A DNA stretch of 64,000 nucleotides, taken from NCBI GenBank assembly GCA_964017125.1, contig OZ024915.1:74721767-74785766 (forward strand). The letters are read 5' to 3'. A program made the position numbers and the translations under genes. Shown here one piece after another: positions 30,222-39,593 of this stretch (its first letter is position 1; every line of letters starts with the position of its first letter). This DNA comes from Flabesymbios commensalis (taxonomy: Eukaryota; Annelida; Polychaeta; Terebellida; Flabelligeridae). The notes beneath the pieces were generated by a model. It saw only the letters and a program-made list of their open reading frames with translations, made no database searches and was not told the DNA's origin.

Positions 30222-33200
30222 AGAGTGACTTCATGTAAGTGCATTAATCGGGACAGAAGCTTTTTAGCAAGCAAACGACTGTTTTTAAGGTTGTATCAAA
30301 ACAAATTATGGCACCTGCATAACTCAACACCTTTACTTAATGCTGTTCATGCTGTTTAAATATTTCTGGCCAAACAAAAAAATACATTTGGGTCAACCAG
30401 GTATCTGCCCAGAAATTGAAGGGTGGTAGGCAGTGTGCTGGGTGGGACCACCGATTGTGCGGTGGTATGCAGTTTGCTGGACGAGACCACTGATTGTGCG
30501 GTGGTGGGCAGCATATCGGTTGCTGGTGGGATGGTCGATTGTGGGGCGGTGGGCAATGTACTGGGCGAGACCGCGCGCGCCGATTGTGTGGTGGTGGGCA
30601 GCGTATCATGGTGCTGGGTGAGACCGCCGATTGTGGGGCGGTGGGCAGTGTACTGGGTGAGACCGCGATTGTGTGGTGGTGGGCAGAGTATCATGGTGCT
30701 GGGTGGACCGCCGATTGTGGGGCGGTGGGCAGTGTACTGGGTGAGACCGCGATTGTGGGGTGGTGGGCAGAGTATCATGGTGCTGGGTGAGACCGCCGAT
30801 TGTGGGGCGGTGGGCAGTGTACTGGGTGAGACCGCGATTGTGTGGTGGTGGGCAGAGTATCATGGTGCTGGGTGGACCGCCGATTGTGGGGCGGTGGGCA
30901 GTGTACTGGGTGAGACCGCGATTGTGGGGTGGTGGGCAGAGTATCATGGTGCTGGGTGGACCGCTGATTGTGGGGCGGTGGGCAGTGTACTGGGTGAGAC
31001 CGCCAATTGTGGGGTGGTGGGCAGCGTTACTGAGTATCAGAGTGCTGGGTGGACCGCCGATTGTGGGTGTTGTGTCAGGGTGCTGGGTGGGCCACCGATT
31101 GTGGGATGAAGTGCGGTGTGTCAGGGTGCTGGGTGTGACGGCCGATTGTGGGGTGGTGGGCAGCATGTCAGGGAGCTGGGTGTGACTGCTGATTGTGGGG
31201 TGGTGAGCAGTGTGTCAGGGTGCTGGGTGTGACTGCCGATTGTGGGGTGGTGGGCAGTGTGTCAGGGTGCTGGGTGTGACTGCCGATTGTGGGGTGGTGG
31301 GCAGTGTGTCAGGGTGCTGGGTGTGACTGCCGATTGTGGGGTGGTGGGCAGTGTGTCAGGCTGCTGGTGGGATGGCCGATTGTGGGGTGGTGGGCAGTGT
31401 GTCAGGGTGCTGGGTGGAACCACTGATTGTGGGGTGGTGGGCAGTGTGTCAGGGTGCTGGGTGTGACTGCCGATTGTGGGGTGGTGGGCAGTGTGTCAGG
31501 GTGCTGGGTGTGACTGCCGATTGTGGGGTGGTGGGCAGTGTGTCAGGCTGCTGGTGGGATGGCCGATTGTGGGGTGGTGGCTAGTGTGTCAGGGTGCTGG
31601 GTGGAACCACTGATTGTGGGGTGGTGGGCAGTGTGTCAGGGTGCTGGGTGTGACTGCCGATTGTGGGGTGGTGGGCAGTGTGTCAGGGTGCTGGGTGTGA
31701 CTGCCGATTGTGGGGTGGTGGGCAGTGTGTCAGGGTGCTGGGTGTGACTGCCGATTGTGGGGTGGTGGGCAGTGTGTCAGGGTGCTGGGTGGAATCACTG
31801 ATTGTGGGGTGGTGGGCAGTGTGTCAGGGTGCTGGGTGGAACCACCGATTGTGGGGTAGTGGGCAGCGTATCATGGTGCTGGGTGAGACCGCCGATTGTG
31901 GGGTGGTGGGCAGAGTATCATGGTGCTGGGTGGACCGCCGATTGTGGGGCGGTGGGCAGTGTACTGGGTGAGACCGCCAATTGTGGGGTGGTGGGCAGCG
32001 TTACTGAGTATCAGAGTGCTGGGTGGACCGCCGATTGTGGGTGGTGTGTCAGGGTGCTGGGTGGGCCACCGATTGTGGGATGAAGTGCGGTGTGTCAGGG
32101 TGCTGGGTGTGACGGCCAATTGTGGGGTGGTGGGCAGTGTGTCAGGGTGCTGGGTGGAATCACTGATTGTGGGGTGGTGGGCAGCATGTCAGGGTGCTTG
32201 GTGTGACTGCCGATTGTGGGGTGGTGGGCAGTGTGTCAGGGTGCTGGGAGGAACCACTGATTGTGGGGTGGTGGGCAGCATGTCAGGGTGCTGGGTGTGA
32301 CTGCCGATTGTGGGGTGGTGGGCAGTGTGTCAGGGTGCTGGGTGGAACTACTGATTGTGGGGTGGTGGGCAGTGTGTCAGGGTGCTGGGTGTGACTGCCG
32401 ATTGTGGGGTGGTGGGCAGTGTGTCAGGGTGCTGGGTGGAACCACTGATTGTGGGGTGGTGGGCAGTGTGTCAGGGTGCTGGGTGGACCACAGATTGTGG
32501 GGTGGTGGGCAGTGTGTCAGGGTGCTGGGTGTGACTGCAGATTGTGGGGTGGTGGGCAGTGTGTCAGGGTGCTGGGTGGACCACCGATTGTGGGGTGGTG
32601 GGCAGTGTGTCAGGGTGCTGGGTGGACCACCGATTGTGGGTTGGTGGGCAGTGTGTCAGGGTGCTGGGTGGACCACCGATTGTGGGTTGATGGGCAGTGT
32701 GTCAGGGTGCTGGGTGGGACTGCCGATTGTGGGGTGGTGGGCAATGTGTCAGGGTGCTGGGTGGGACTGCCGATTGTGGGGTGGTGGGCAGTGTGTCAGG
32801 GTGCTGGGTGGGACTGCCGATTGTGGGGTGGTGGGCAGTGTGTCAGGGTGCTGGGTGTGACTGCCGATTGTGGGGTGGTGGGCAGTGTGTCAGGGTGCTG
32901 GGTGTGACTGCCGATTGTGGGGTGGTGGGCAGTGTGTCAGGGTGCTGGGTGGAACCACTGATTGTGGGGTGATGGGCAGTGTGTCAGGGTGCTGGGTGTG
33001 ACTGCCGATTGTGGGGTGGTGGGCAGTGTGTCAGGGTGCTGGGTGTGACTGCCGATTGTGGGGTGGTGGGCAGTGTGTCAGGGTGCTGGGTGGAACCACT
33101 GATTGTGGGGTGATGGGCAGTGTGTCAGGGTGCTGGGTGTGACTGCCGATTGTGGGGTGGTGGGCAGTGTGTCAGGGTGCTTGGTGGAACCACTGATTGT

Positions 33201-36200
33201 GGGGTGATGGGCAGTGTGTCAGGGTGCTGGGTGGGACTGCCGATTGTGGGGTGGTGAGCAGTGTGTCAGGGTGCTGGGTGTGACTGCCGATTGTGGGGTG
33301 GTGGGCAGTGTGTCAGGGTGCTGGGTGGAACCACTGATTGTGGGATGGTGGGCAGTGTGTCAGGGTGCTGGGTGGGACTGCCGATTGTGGGGTGGTGGGC
33401 GGTGTGTCAGAGTGCTGGGTGGGACGGACGATTGTGGGGTGATGTGCTGGGTGGGACCGCCGATTTTGGGGTGGTGGGCGGTGTGTCAGTTGCTGGTGGG
33501 ACTGACGATTGTGGGGTGGTGGGCAGTGTGTCACGGTGCTGGGTGTGACTGCCGATTGTGGGATGGTGGGCGGTGTGTCAGGGTGCTGGGTGGGACTGCC
33601 GATTGTGGGGTGGTGGGCAATGTGTCAGGGTGCTGGGTGGGACTGCCGATTGTGGGGTGATGTGCTGGGTGGGACCGCCGATTTTGGGGTGGTGGGCGGT
33701 GTGTCAGTTGCTGGTGGGACTGACGATTGTGGGGTGGTGGGCAGTGTGACAGGGTGCTGGTAGACCGCCGATTGTGGGGCGTTGGGCAGTGTACTCGGCG
33801 AGACAACCGATTGGATGAACTGATGATTGTGGGCAGATACCTAGCAGTGCTCGAAATAAGGCCATTCCTCCAGTCCGGTACTGCCAAAAAATGTGCAGGA
33901 ATGGCAACATTTGTTATTAGCCATTCTGATGAACTCGCAAATTTAAGGCCAACCTGGGACAAAGGCCATTTTTAGGAATGACAGTTTTTACTCAGGAATG
34001 GCAGTTTTCTTGACTTGCCAATCCTGTGGACTGGAAAGCCCTCCACGTTTAATTCTACCCCTGCCTAGTCAACATCTCTCACCTAGTGTTTACTTGGAGC
34101 CTGATTAGTGTTCTCTCTTATGTAAAAATGTGTTGAGAAAAAGAAATTTCCCACCGGAATCAGGTAGCTCAAAAACTGAAGATTAGTTAGTGTTTAAATG
34201 ACAAAAATAATCAATCAGTTGTGTTAAATCAAAATCGATAATCCAAACACAGAAATATAAGCAACTTTCAACAATAACGTCTTAAAAACACAGGTTTTTA
34301 ACCTTGTGCCGCTGAATTTTTTTTCTAGTACTCATTCATTTAAATGTGGAATTATTAACACAATTTTCAGCTTCAATTGACAATTTTTGGGTATGAAAAA
34401 TAGGGGGGGTTGAGGTTAGCTCCACACTGTATATACGGTCCCAGCAGCACAAGGGTTCATATTAACACATCTCACCTTAATAGATGTTATAGATAATCCA
34501 GTTGAGCTCTAGCAAATAAATATGATATGTATGAACATGTACCATAACTAACAATGGCAAAGACAATTTTGTTATCATTGGATCTCTTAACACCACAAAA
34601 AAATTACCAACCATTTGATAAACAAACATTACAATCTAAAATGTTTTTTTCACTTGAGCAGAAGTGTATAGTTTTACTTATCAGTACTGTTAACCCTTAT
34701 TCAGTTCAGCTAGTCCCGTATATATACGGGGTTAAGGATATCTAGATCCAAAAAAAAGATCACTTAATTTGATAAAATAGTTTTTGGTAGATGCTTAGCT
34801 GATCCAATAATTTAATATTGGACATGTCTATTTTTCATAAATAGTAATATTATTTGTACTTTGAAGCTGGAAATTGCGTTACCAATTCCAGCTTCAAATG
34901 ATGAAAAATATAATTGAAACAATTCAGCAGGACAAGGGTTAAGGTGGTACATTATAAAATTATAATTTTACCCACTTAACCCTTTAAATCCTCACTATGC
35001 ATTAAAGCATCATTTTACATCTCCGTTAACATAATTTTTTTTTCAACAACTAAGGTTTGATAATTTCCATGAAACTGGTTCACCAATTCGTGGCAATTTT
35101 CCTTTAATTTTTAAACCACATCAAATCATCTTTATCCACTACAAGTCGAAAATTCGCTGCTTGTAGTGGATGAAGATGACAATGGGAAATTCAGGCATGA
35201 AACCATTAAAGTCGTGTCTCGCTGACGGGAAAACAAACAGGTTAAAAACAGCGACAGACGGAATTATCATTTTAAGGGTTAGAGGGTCGTATCTGCCTTG
35301 TATCTGCCACAGTAAGAAGTGGCAGATACGACCCTTTGATCCTCAGGTGCTGATACAACCTTTTGACTCCTCACCTGCACGCTGTCCAGATAGCTCCACA
35401 CCGCCTGCCGCACAGAGGATACATGTTGTATGAACTGCATTTGCTTCTCTTCAACAAACTCAATGTCTATTTTAGACTCCTGTTCATATATTGGGAGCTG
35501 TAACAGATATGATCAATAAATTAAATAGTTCAATATGTTCAATATTTCTGGTAAATCTAGTAGCAGTTTATCATAGATTAGACCTGTTGAAGCACTAATT
35601 TAAATAATTTCACACACTTGAACCCTTAAAGCGCTGAATTTTCTTTCGAAAACCTTAGAGACCAAACGTTGTTTTTTTTCAATTTGAAATCATCATAAAT
35701 GTCTTAGTTCTCTTTTTCCGCTTCATTTGAATACCTATGTTATGGCTCTACGGCCATTATAAATAGTTTACTCTTACAGTGCTGGGATCGACTTTAGACG
35801 TCAGATTCTGACGACTAAAGTTGATCTCTGCACTGTAAGGGGGAATATATCTCGCTACAGGAACCCACAACTTCAAGTGGTTGAGAATTACTGATATTTG
35901 TTTAATTTGACAAGAAACATTTGCAAGTCTTAATGTTCAAACAGATATTTCATTCCCAATACCAGTGATTTGATGGGATAATTAAACAAATTTAAAATGA
36001 CCATAACAGTTCTCAGCAGTGAAAGGGTTAACCCACTTACAGTGAGGGGATGGACTTTAGATGTCAGAATCTGACATCTGTAGACGCCAGAGTCAAAGGT
36101 CTAAAGATTCAGATTCTTACAATAACCATGATAACCCTTCAGATTCTTACAATACCGCCACCTGGTGAATATACATTATGAAGCGCTACTGCTGATATGC

Positions 36201-37474
36201 TGCACATGCATTTCAGCATGGCAGAGTGACCACTTGTAATTAGGCCTAATAACAATAGATCAAACACCACTTCTACATAAACTATCAAAATCAAATAATA
36301 GACTAAAGTTGGGCTACTTAATCGTTGGAAATTAAGAGTAGAGGGTGTAATATTTGGATGGAGTACTAGCAGGGAGGGGAATTCAGAGCTTGATTTATTA
36401 AATAATAGTAAATAACTTTAGGTCACATAATCACCTGACCTGACATAGAAAAAAACAAAACAGGTTGATAACCACTTTGACCAAGAACTCAAAAAAGGCG
36501 GAATCACATCGGCTCAGAGATCAAGGGTCCATTTGTAATCCCCTTCCATCCATGTTATATTAAAAGAAATAAAAGCATAATATTTTTTTCTGTGTCAATA
36601 TTTACAAATAAATAATGTTATAAGATTAATTTGGTGTTTTGCAAACAATAAATAGTTATATCTTTTGATATTATGGCAGTTGAAAATGACCTCTGACTCA
36701 GATTTTTTATTAGGCCCCCATGGCTAATATTTATCTTAACCCCCCCACCCCCTCTTTCCCTCTAATTTCCTATGAGTGGCCAACCCCTCCTAACAATCAC
36801 TTTTGGCCAACATTTAGATAGCAGGTTCTACTGTATCTAAGTAAAAACACAACTTTAATTATGGAAATTAAAGAAAAATAACTTAGAGCACTGAGCTAAG
36901 AAATATCAACTGCGATCCACAACTTCAAGTGATTGAAAATTTGTGTTATTTGTGAAATTTAAGTCCCAACATCTATCAGTGTTTTAAGATTGAAAGCATA
37001 TTTTACTTTTAACCCTCAGACCACTGAGCTGAGAAATATAAATTTTCAGCCACTTGAAGTTGTGTCTCGCTACCGCGATCCACAACTTCAAGTAACTAAA
37101 AATTTGTGTTATTTGTGAAATTTAAGTTTCAACAGATATCAGTATATCAAGATTGAAAGCATATTTTATTTTTAGCAACTGGTTATACAGGTGCTAATAA
37201 AAACACAGAATGTCTACTGTAATCGACATCAGTGCTCTAAGGGTTAACACTTCAAAAGCTGAATTATCATGATTATAGAATTCATATTTTTAGCCAATAT
37301 AAGTTGAGGATCACAAACTTCAAGTGGGTAAAACAGCCGGAATAAATCACTCACATCACTAGGCCTCAATGTGTGTGTCTTCTTTGGTGAACTGTCATCA
37401 TCTGCAGCATAAACTCGAGCCATGATGACGGGTGCCACAGCAAACGAGCAGACTCGAGCTGTTCGATGTAACAT
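24069..37474 (-). CDS. APOOL: MICOS subunit of the apolipoprotein O family (MIC26/MIC27), complete, seven exons
   Basis: Inner mitochondrial membrane protein of the MICOS complex, which builds cristae junctions. Exons (minus strand, 5' to 3'): 37474-37355, 35497-35375, 29585-29531, 28751-28656, 28224-28072, 25383-25340, 24233-24069; 756 nt, 251 residues, all phases consistent. Family matches: LPIYEQESKIDIEFVEEKQM after the presequence, a glycine-rich helix AGLITVAGLGGIVLGYKGG, a second helix with the family CYP motif (MAAMASLCYPRQAV), and the tail FGQSKKEDQDLYTTR, which corresponds to human GQSHPEDIDMYSTRS. The N-terminus (MLHRTARVCSFAVAPVIMAR) is basic and hydrophobic, as a mitochondrial signal would be. 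APOO versus APOOL cannot be decided; length (268 in human APOOL) and tail favour APOOL. Convergent with SLC12A8. Confidence 0.92.
24272..24370. mobile_element. CCCAGCAAACAC palindromic MITE
   Basis: CCCAGCAAACACAAAACATC to GGTTTTGTGCTTGCTGGG, 99 bp, near-complete inverted repeat with apex AATGTCGAAGAAGTT. In the last intron of the MICOS gene. Sister copies at 53,999 and 54,838. Confidence 0.75.
24560..25339. other. Intron with modules of the 5.4-kb repeat family
   Basis: Phrases such as TTTGATCAAGTTGAAATTTT and GGCTATCTGG recur (about 24,625 and 24,770), matching the module in the SLC12A8 intron. A C run lies at about 24,945-24,959. No coding evidence. Confidence 0.5.
25340..25383 (-). CDS. 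APOOL: MIC26/27 exon 6
   Basis: A 44-nt exon (KKTEDEKAEGITTD) between CCGCAG and GTATGT; phase 1 in, phase 0 out. It is charged and without domain identity, as in the variable C-terminal region of the family. Confidence 0.8.
25552..25720. mobile_element. TTAA-type MITE relic with CCTTGTCCTGCTA ends
   Basis: GTAACCCTTGTCCTGCTAAA and the inverted CCTAGCAGGACAAGGG bound about 165 bp. The end sequence resembles family D/B TTAA elements, but no hairpin is left inside. Confidence 0.5.
25842..25907. repeat. Perfect-stem palindrome, hairpin family E
   Basis: ATTTTCATTCACCTAGGGGT and its partner ACCCCTATGTGAATGAAAAT flank GAGAATTGCAGGGGCAATTC. It has the same layout as hairpins C and D, but the loop AGGG does not fit GNNA. 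Confidence 0.7.
26099..26474. mobile_element. MITE with ACAGGGTTCCCAC ends and CCATGA repeats
   Basis: ACAGGGTTCCCACAGTTATC at the left and CATGACCGTGGGAACCTTGT at the right are inverted. Each is followed inward by several TTCCATGA repeats. About 375 bp, non-coding. Confidence 0.65.
26963..27190. mobile_element. Family A fragment joined to a family D hairpin
   Basis: A family A left part (CATAAACCATGGAGACCAGA, CAATTTGAAATCATCATAAA) passes after CAACGGTTAATTTGC into a family D hairpin (CATTTGAAGTTGGAAACTGC ... CCAATTCCTGCTTG). It is the mirror of the D-to-A chimera at 15,196. Confidence 0.5.
27715..27925. mobile_element. TA-flanked MITE, third copy
   Basis: TACTGTAGATCTGGTAATAT and AATTACCAGATCTACAGTA ends, with many TTCGCGA/TCGCGAA phrases between them. 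211 bp in an intron of the MICOS gene. Confidence 0.78.
28072..28224 (-). CDS. APOOL: MIC26/27 exon 5
   Basis: Encodes GFFRKLFYSTGSMAAMASLC, YPRQAVDVAIHGWKVSREQA, VQLWDNASQS: the second membrane helix with the conserved CYP, then a matrix or intermembrane helix. Acceptor TTTTTTCAG; donor GTTAGG is weak but the phase fits. Confidence 0.9.
28418..28628 (+). mobile_element. TTAA MITE, family C, decayed
   Basis: CACGATGCATCTAAGCATCA, CATCTTCATCCACTACAAGC and a truncated hairpin, ending CAGACTTGAAAGGGTTGA. It abuts exon 4 of the MICOS gene on its donor side. Confidence 0.65.
28656..28751 (-). CDS. APOOL: MIC26/27 exon 4
   Basis: Encodes VQSMVKEDTGVMPRAGLITV and AGLGGIVLGYKG: the glycine-rich first membrane helix (human PKMGVITVSGLAGLVSARKG). 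Acceptor TTTTTTTTAG, donor GTATTA. Part of the exon is duplicated in the upstream intron (28777-28812). Confidence 0.9.
28777..28812 (-). repeat. Partial copy of MIC26/27 exon 4 in the upstream intron
   Basis: GATGAGTTTAGCACCAGGCA plus TTACTCCTGTGTCC at 28777 repeats the exon sequence at 28696 (GATGAGTCCTGCACGAGGCA). The offset is 81 bp. It lies on the acceptor side of the exon. Confidence 0.8.
28996..29226. mobile_element. MITE with GTTTCTGCCAGG ends
   Basis: GTTTCTGCCAGGGGGGTTCG at the left, CCTGGCGGAAACCCTG at the right, inverted. The interior is C/G-rich, with GGATATCC at its middle-left. Non-coding. Confidence 0.6.
29240..29460. mobile_element. TTAA MITE, family B, decayed
   Basis: Contains TTTTCACCCACGTGAAATTG and CCACAACTTCAAGTGGGTGA with a damaged tip, then TGTTTAATTTGAGACCAAAC. 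The ends are not clear. Confidence 0.5.
29531..29585 (-). CDS. APOOL: MIC26/27 exon 3
   Basis: A short exon (DTTAAAKEKYNSAKKYTD) between TTCTTCAG and GTATGTG; phase 0 in, phase 1 out. It corresponds to human DTVQFGKDAYVYLKN, an amphipathic helix before the first membrane segment. Confidence 0.85.
29806..30084 (+). mobile_element. TTAA MITE, hairpin family A
   Basis: TTAACCCTTAAGGTAAAGAG to ACGCTGTAAGGGTTAA. Palindrome on GACGTCAGGATCTGATGTCT with a small internal triplication of AGAGGTCTAC. Confidence 0.75.
30179..30219. repeat. (TA)n microsatellite
   Basis: An uninterrupted TA run of about 41 bp. Confidence 0.95.
30399..33842 (+). repeat. 3.4-kb minisatellite (47-bp unit) bounded by a 13-bp inverted repeat
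   Basis: About 70 tandem units with consensus phrases GACTGCCGATTGTGGGGTGG and GTGGGCAGTGTGTCAGGGTG plus CTGGGTGT, unit about 47 bp (some 40-46). The plus strand is strongly G-rich. Array edges carry AGGTATCTGCCCA (30399-30411) and TGGGCAGATACCT (33830-33842). Internal higher-order copies: a distinctive GCAGCGTTACTGAGTATCAG block at 31021 and 31995, and a GATGTGCTGGGTGGGACCGC block at 33441 and 33659. It lies between exons 2 and 3 of the MICOS gene, whose transcript reads the C-rich strand. Confidence 0.92.
33843..34689. other. Intron, no gene
   Basis: GGCCATTCCTCC and GGAATGGCA phrases just right of the minisatellite form a loose inverted pattern (33,850-34,020). Otherwise AT-rich. Confidence 0.4.
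34690..34942 (+). mobile_element. TTAA MITE, hairpin family D, nearly whole
   Basis: TTAACCCTTATTCAGTTCAG to CAGCAGGACAAGGGTTAA. Hairpin TTTGAAGCTGGAAATTGCGT ... CCAATTCCAGCTTCAAATGA at about 34858-34902; one base of the tip is changed (TTACC). A second small palindrome, CCCGTATATATACGGG, lies near the left end. Confidence 0.75.
34976..35219 (+). mobile_element. TTAA MITE, hairpin family C, tip deleted
   Basis: TTAACCCTTTAAATCCTCAC to the decayed AACCATTAA. CATCTTTATCCACTACAAGT pairs with GCTTGTAGTGGATGAAGATG; the apex is reduced to CGAAAATTCG. Confidence 0.72.
35286..35342. repeat. Palindrome AGGGTCGTATCTGCC
   Basis: AGGGTCGTATCTGCC and GGCAGATACGACCCT flank about 25 bp. Decayed relatives follow other MITEs at about 16,220 and 18,445. 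Confidence 0.65.
35375..35497 (-). CDS. APOOL: MIC26/27 exon 2
   Basis: Acceptor CTGTTACAG, donor GTGAGG, 41 codons: LPIYEQESKIDIEFVEEKQM, QFIQHVSSVRQAVWSYLDSV, Q. LPIY is the family's intermembrane-space signature. Confidence 0.92.
35580..36031 (+). mobile_element. Family B TTAA MITE split by a family A MITE
   Basis: Outer family B: GCACTAATTTAAATAATTTC and CACACTTGA on the left; TCTCGCTACAGGAACCCACA, ACTTCAAGTGGTTGAGAATT and GCAGTGAAAGGGTTAA on the right. Between the two hairpin arms (about 35624-35852) lies a family A element with CCCTTAAAGCGCTGAATTTT, CAATTTGAAATCATCATAAA and GACGTCAGATTCTGACG. Confidence 0.72.
36032..36880. other. Intron, no gene
   Basis: A shortened family A palindrome (36045-36110, GATGTCAGAATCTGACATCT) and AT-rich filler; nothing coding. 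Confidence 0.45.
37014..37245 (+). mobile_element. TTAA MITE, hairpin family B, reference-quality copy
   Basis: TTAACCCTCAGACCACTGAG to CAGTGCTCTAAGGGTTAA, 232 bp. The hairpin CAGCCACTTGAAGTTGTGTC ... GATCCACAACTTCAAGTAAC has tip loop GGTA on the minus strand. Its last 45 bp (AATGTCTACTGTAATCGACA ...) are single-copy here but form the satellite at 21.8 kb. A truncated family B copy (36885-37010) precedes it. Confidence 0.8.
37355..37474 (-). CDS. APOOL: MIC26/27 exon 1 with start codon
   Basis: ATG at 37474-37472; 40 codons ending RVYAADDDSSPKKTHTLRPS-D; donor GTGAGT, phase 0. TTTTTTGCAG lies immediately upstream (one base before ATG), so a 5' leader exon must lie further up. Confidence 0.9.
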
Positions 37475-37635
37475 ACTGCAAAAAACAACTAAAGATAACT
37501 AATCTTTGACAAAAATCTGATGTTATCATAAGTAGGCCCCTAGACCATACAAAAGCTGCTCATAGACTCCTTAATTTTTTGGTCCGACGTTATTGGAAAA
37601 TACTGTTTGCTTTAAAAGTTTAAGCTTGTGCTGCT

Positions 37636-37963
37636 CACAGGGATAGACACTAACTGCTCTGAGGTAGTGGCCAAAAGGGCCAGCAGCTTCAGATAATTAC
37701 TGGCCCTTAGCCGTATCTGATAGTCCTTAACGTACACTGTATCACAAAAAAAATGATGTAATGGTATGGTTCAAAAATTAAATCAACGTTTAATACTCAA
37801 CCACAGGCTCATTTTTAAATGTTGACTTGTTTTCATAACATAGCCATAAATAAAGGGGTGTTAAAATTAAATGAAGGGGTGCACCTGGTATTTTTCTCAT
37901 GTGATTTACTGGCCCTTACTGATTTCTACTGGCCTCGGGCCAGTGTTAGTGTCGATCCCTGTG
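37636..37963. mobile_element. MITE with CACAGGGATNGACACTAAC ends
   Basis: CACAGGGATAGACACTAACT and AGTGTTAGTGTCGATCCCTG (then TG) are inverted ends. ACTGGCCCTTA occurs twice inside. 328 bp, just upstream of MIC26/27 exon 1. Confidence 0.72.
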
Positions 37964-39159
37964 TTCATATGTCCAAAATAAATAAGTAATAAAATATTTA
38001 TTGAATCTACTTATAGTCAGATTCACAATAAATTCATCAACCAGGATTATTGAATTTCGGGGATTTCTCAGTCAATTCTCCATCAATTTCACTATTCTCC
38101 ATTCCTGTCGTATCTACCCTGAGAGTTTCGCGAAGTTTTGATAAGTATTGTAGCAGTTAGACCATTTGAAATGCAATCTGAGATGAAGCTAATGGATTTA
38201 TAGAGAGCAACACTTTAGAATAAGACATCTCCTTCTCGGATGTTGTCATTGTTGATGTCGCATGGCTTCTTTCTAGACCAGTGAAAACAATAAAATGTTG
38301 TCATTTGAATAGGCCTATGTCTACAATTGTGAAAAATGGGCAGAAAAAATGTATTAGGCCTTTTAAAAAAAATTACGAATCCTCATTTTTCACCTCCTGG
38401 GCTAGGTACGTCTGAAGGAGTCATTTTGGTGTTTTTTTCATGTTTTTTCAAGATTTATGTGAATTTGTGATACATTGCAATAAAAGACATATTTTTGTTC
38501 TTTTTGCTCACTATTACTGGTAGAAATGAAGCCACCATTGTAGAATTAAAAGAGTTATTTGTTTTGAATGGCGCCTTTATCACCTGTTCTGGGGGTTCTC
38601 ATCATTAGATTTCTCGCAATTACGAAAAATGATGCCAGCTCTCCCCTTTAATTTCATGATAGCTGCAACAAATGCTTGAAGAGGTGAGTGGAACAGGCAT
38701 GCTGTGGCCCCTTCTGATAATTTTTTTACACGTGTGCCATTTTTTTAATTTTTGTAAGAAAATGCAAAAAAGTGCGAATAGACAATGTCCACTGCCCTAT
38801 GAGGAAGTTCTGGAGGACATCATTAAGACCGTTTGAACAGAACAATGTGGGAATCTCAAAGAAATGAGATACCTGGGGAAAGCTGCACTAGTTTACCCAG
38901 GGTAAAACCTGGGTGAAGTTTTGTATGCCTACCCTGCACTTTCTCAAGGGGCGAACCGAGGGTAAAAATTGAAGTTTCATAGCTATAAGGATGAGAATCC
39001 ATCAAAAGTTATGTTCTTCTTTGACCCCCTCAGTGACTAGGACGGAGGCTATGCCCAAATTTCTGATTGTTATGAGCATTATATGGTGTATTTGCTACTG
39101 TTTCTGTATCGCGGGGCACTCGTTGGGTGACCTGGTGTATCTAAAAATAAAAAACTCAC
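37964..39159. other. Upstream of the MICOS gene, no confirmed exon
   Basis: An inverted half of the CTGCCGTCAG MITE family lies at about 38,060-38,250 (GATTTCTCAGTCAATTCTCC, GGATTTATAGAGAG). The rest shows no supported coding exon. Confidence 0.4.
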
Positions 39160-39279
39160 AACAGCGGCATCATCTCGGTAGTTTTCTTCAGCTGCTTCAA
39201 AAAGTTCAAGTGTCTGGGTGATGTTTTGGATTCTGTTACCCCCATAACCGTTTGTCACATTGACTGATTGAGGTGCCAT
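39160..39279 (-). CDS. Unassigned exon with start codon; possible leader exon of the MICOS gene
   Basis: ATG (39279-39277) in good context (A at -3, G at +4) opens 40 codons (MAPQSVNVTNGYGGNRIQNI, TQTLELFEAAEENYRDDAAV), followed by a strong donor GTGAGT. I do not recognise the protein. If spliced to the acceptor before MIC26/27 exon 1, this frame stops after about 25 more codons, so it would be an upstream ORF. It could instead be the first exon of another minus-strand gene, but no partner exon was found. Confidence 0.4.
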
Positions 39280-39590
39280 CTTTTGGGAATTTTTATAATT
39301 TAGATCTAGCTCAAATTTTGATCTAGCACAGCATTTTTCTTGCTCAGTGAAAACTGAGGAATGTGGGCAAATATTTCTTATAGCATGTCGGCAGTTACGA
39401 AAAAAGGCTCAGCATAATTTCTTTGGACAATTTCAAAATTTATTGAATCTACCTACCTCAGTACCTGGCCCCTGGGCCAGTCCGGTTTCTAGACACTTCG
39501 TACCATGACCACTTCGTAACCTACCACTTCGTACCAGAAAGCTACCAGTTCGTACCAACATACCTCATGTACCTACCACTTCGTAACAGA

Positions 39591-39593
<3 letters not shown>

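Noticed and set aside
30423-33763. Many open frames of 62-228 codons on both strands in the minisatellite
   Set aside because: They follow from a stop-poor 47-bp repeat; frames repeat every three units and overlap on both strands with no start or splice logic.
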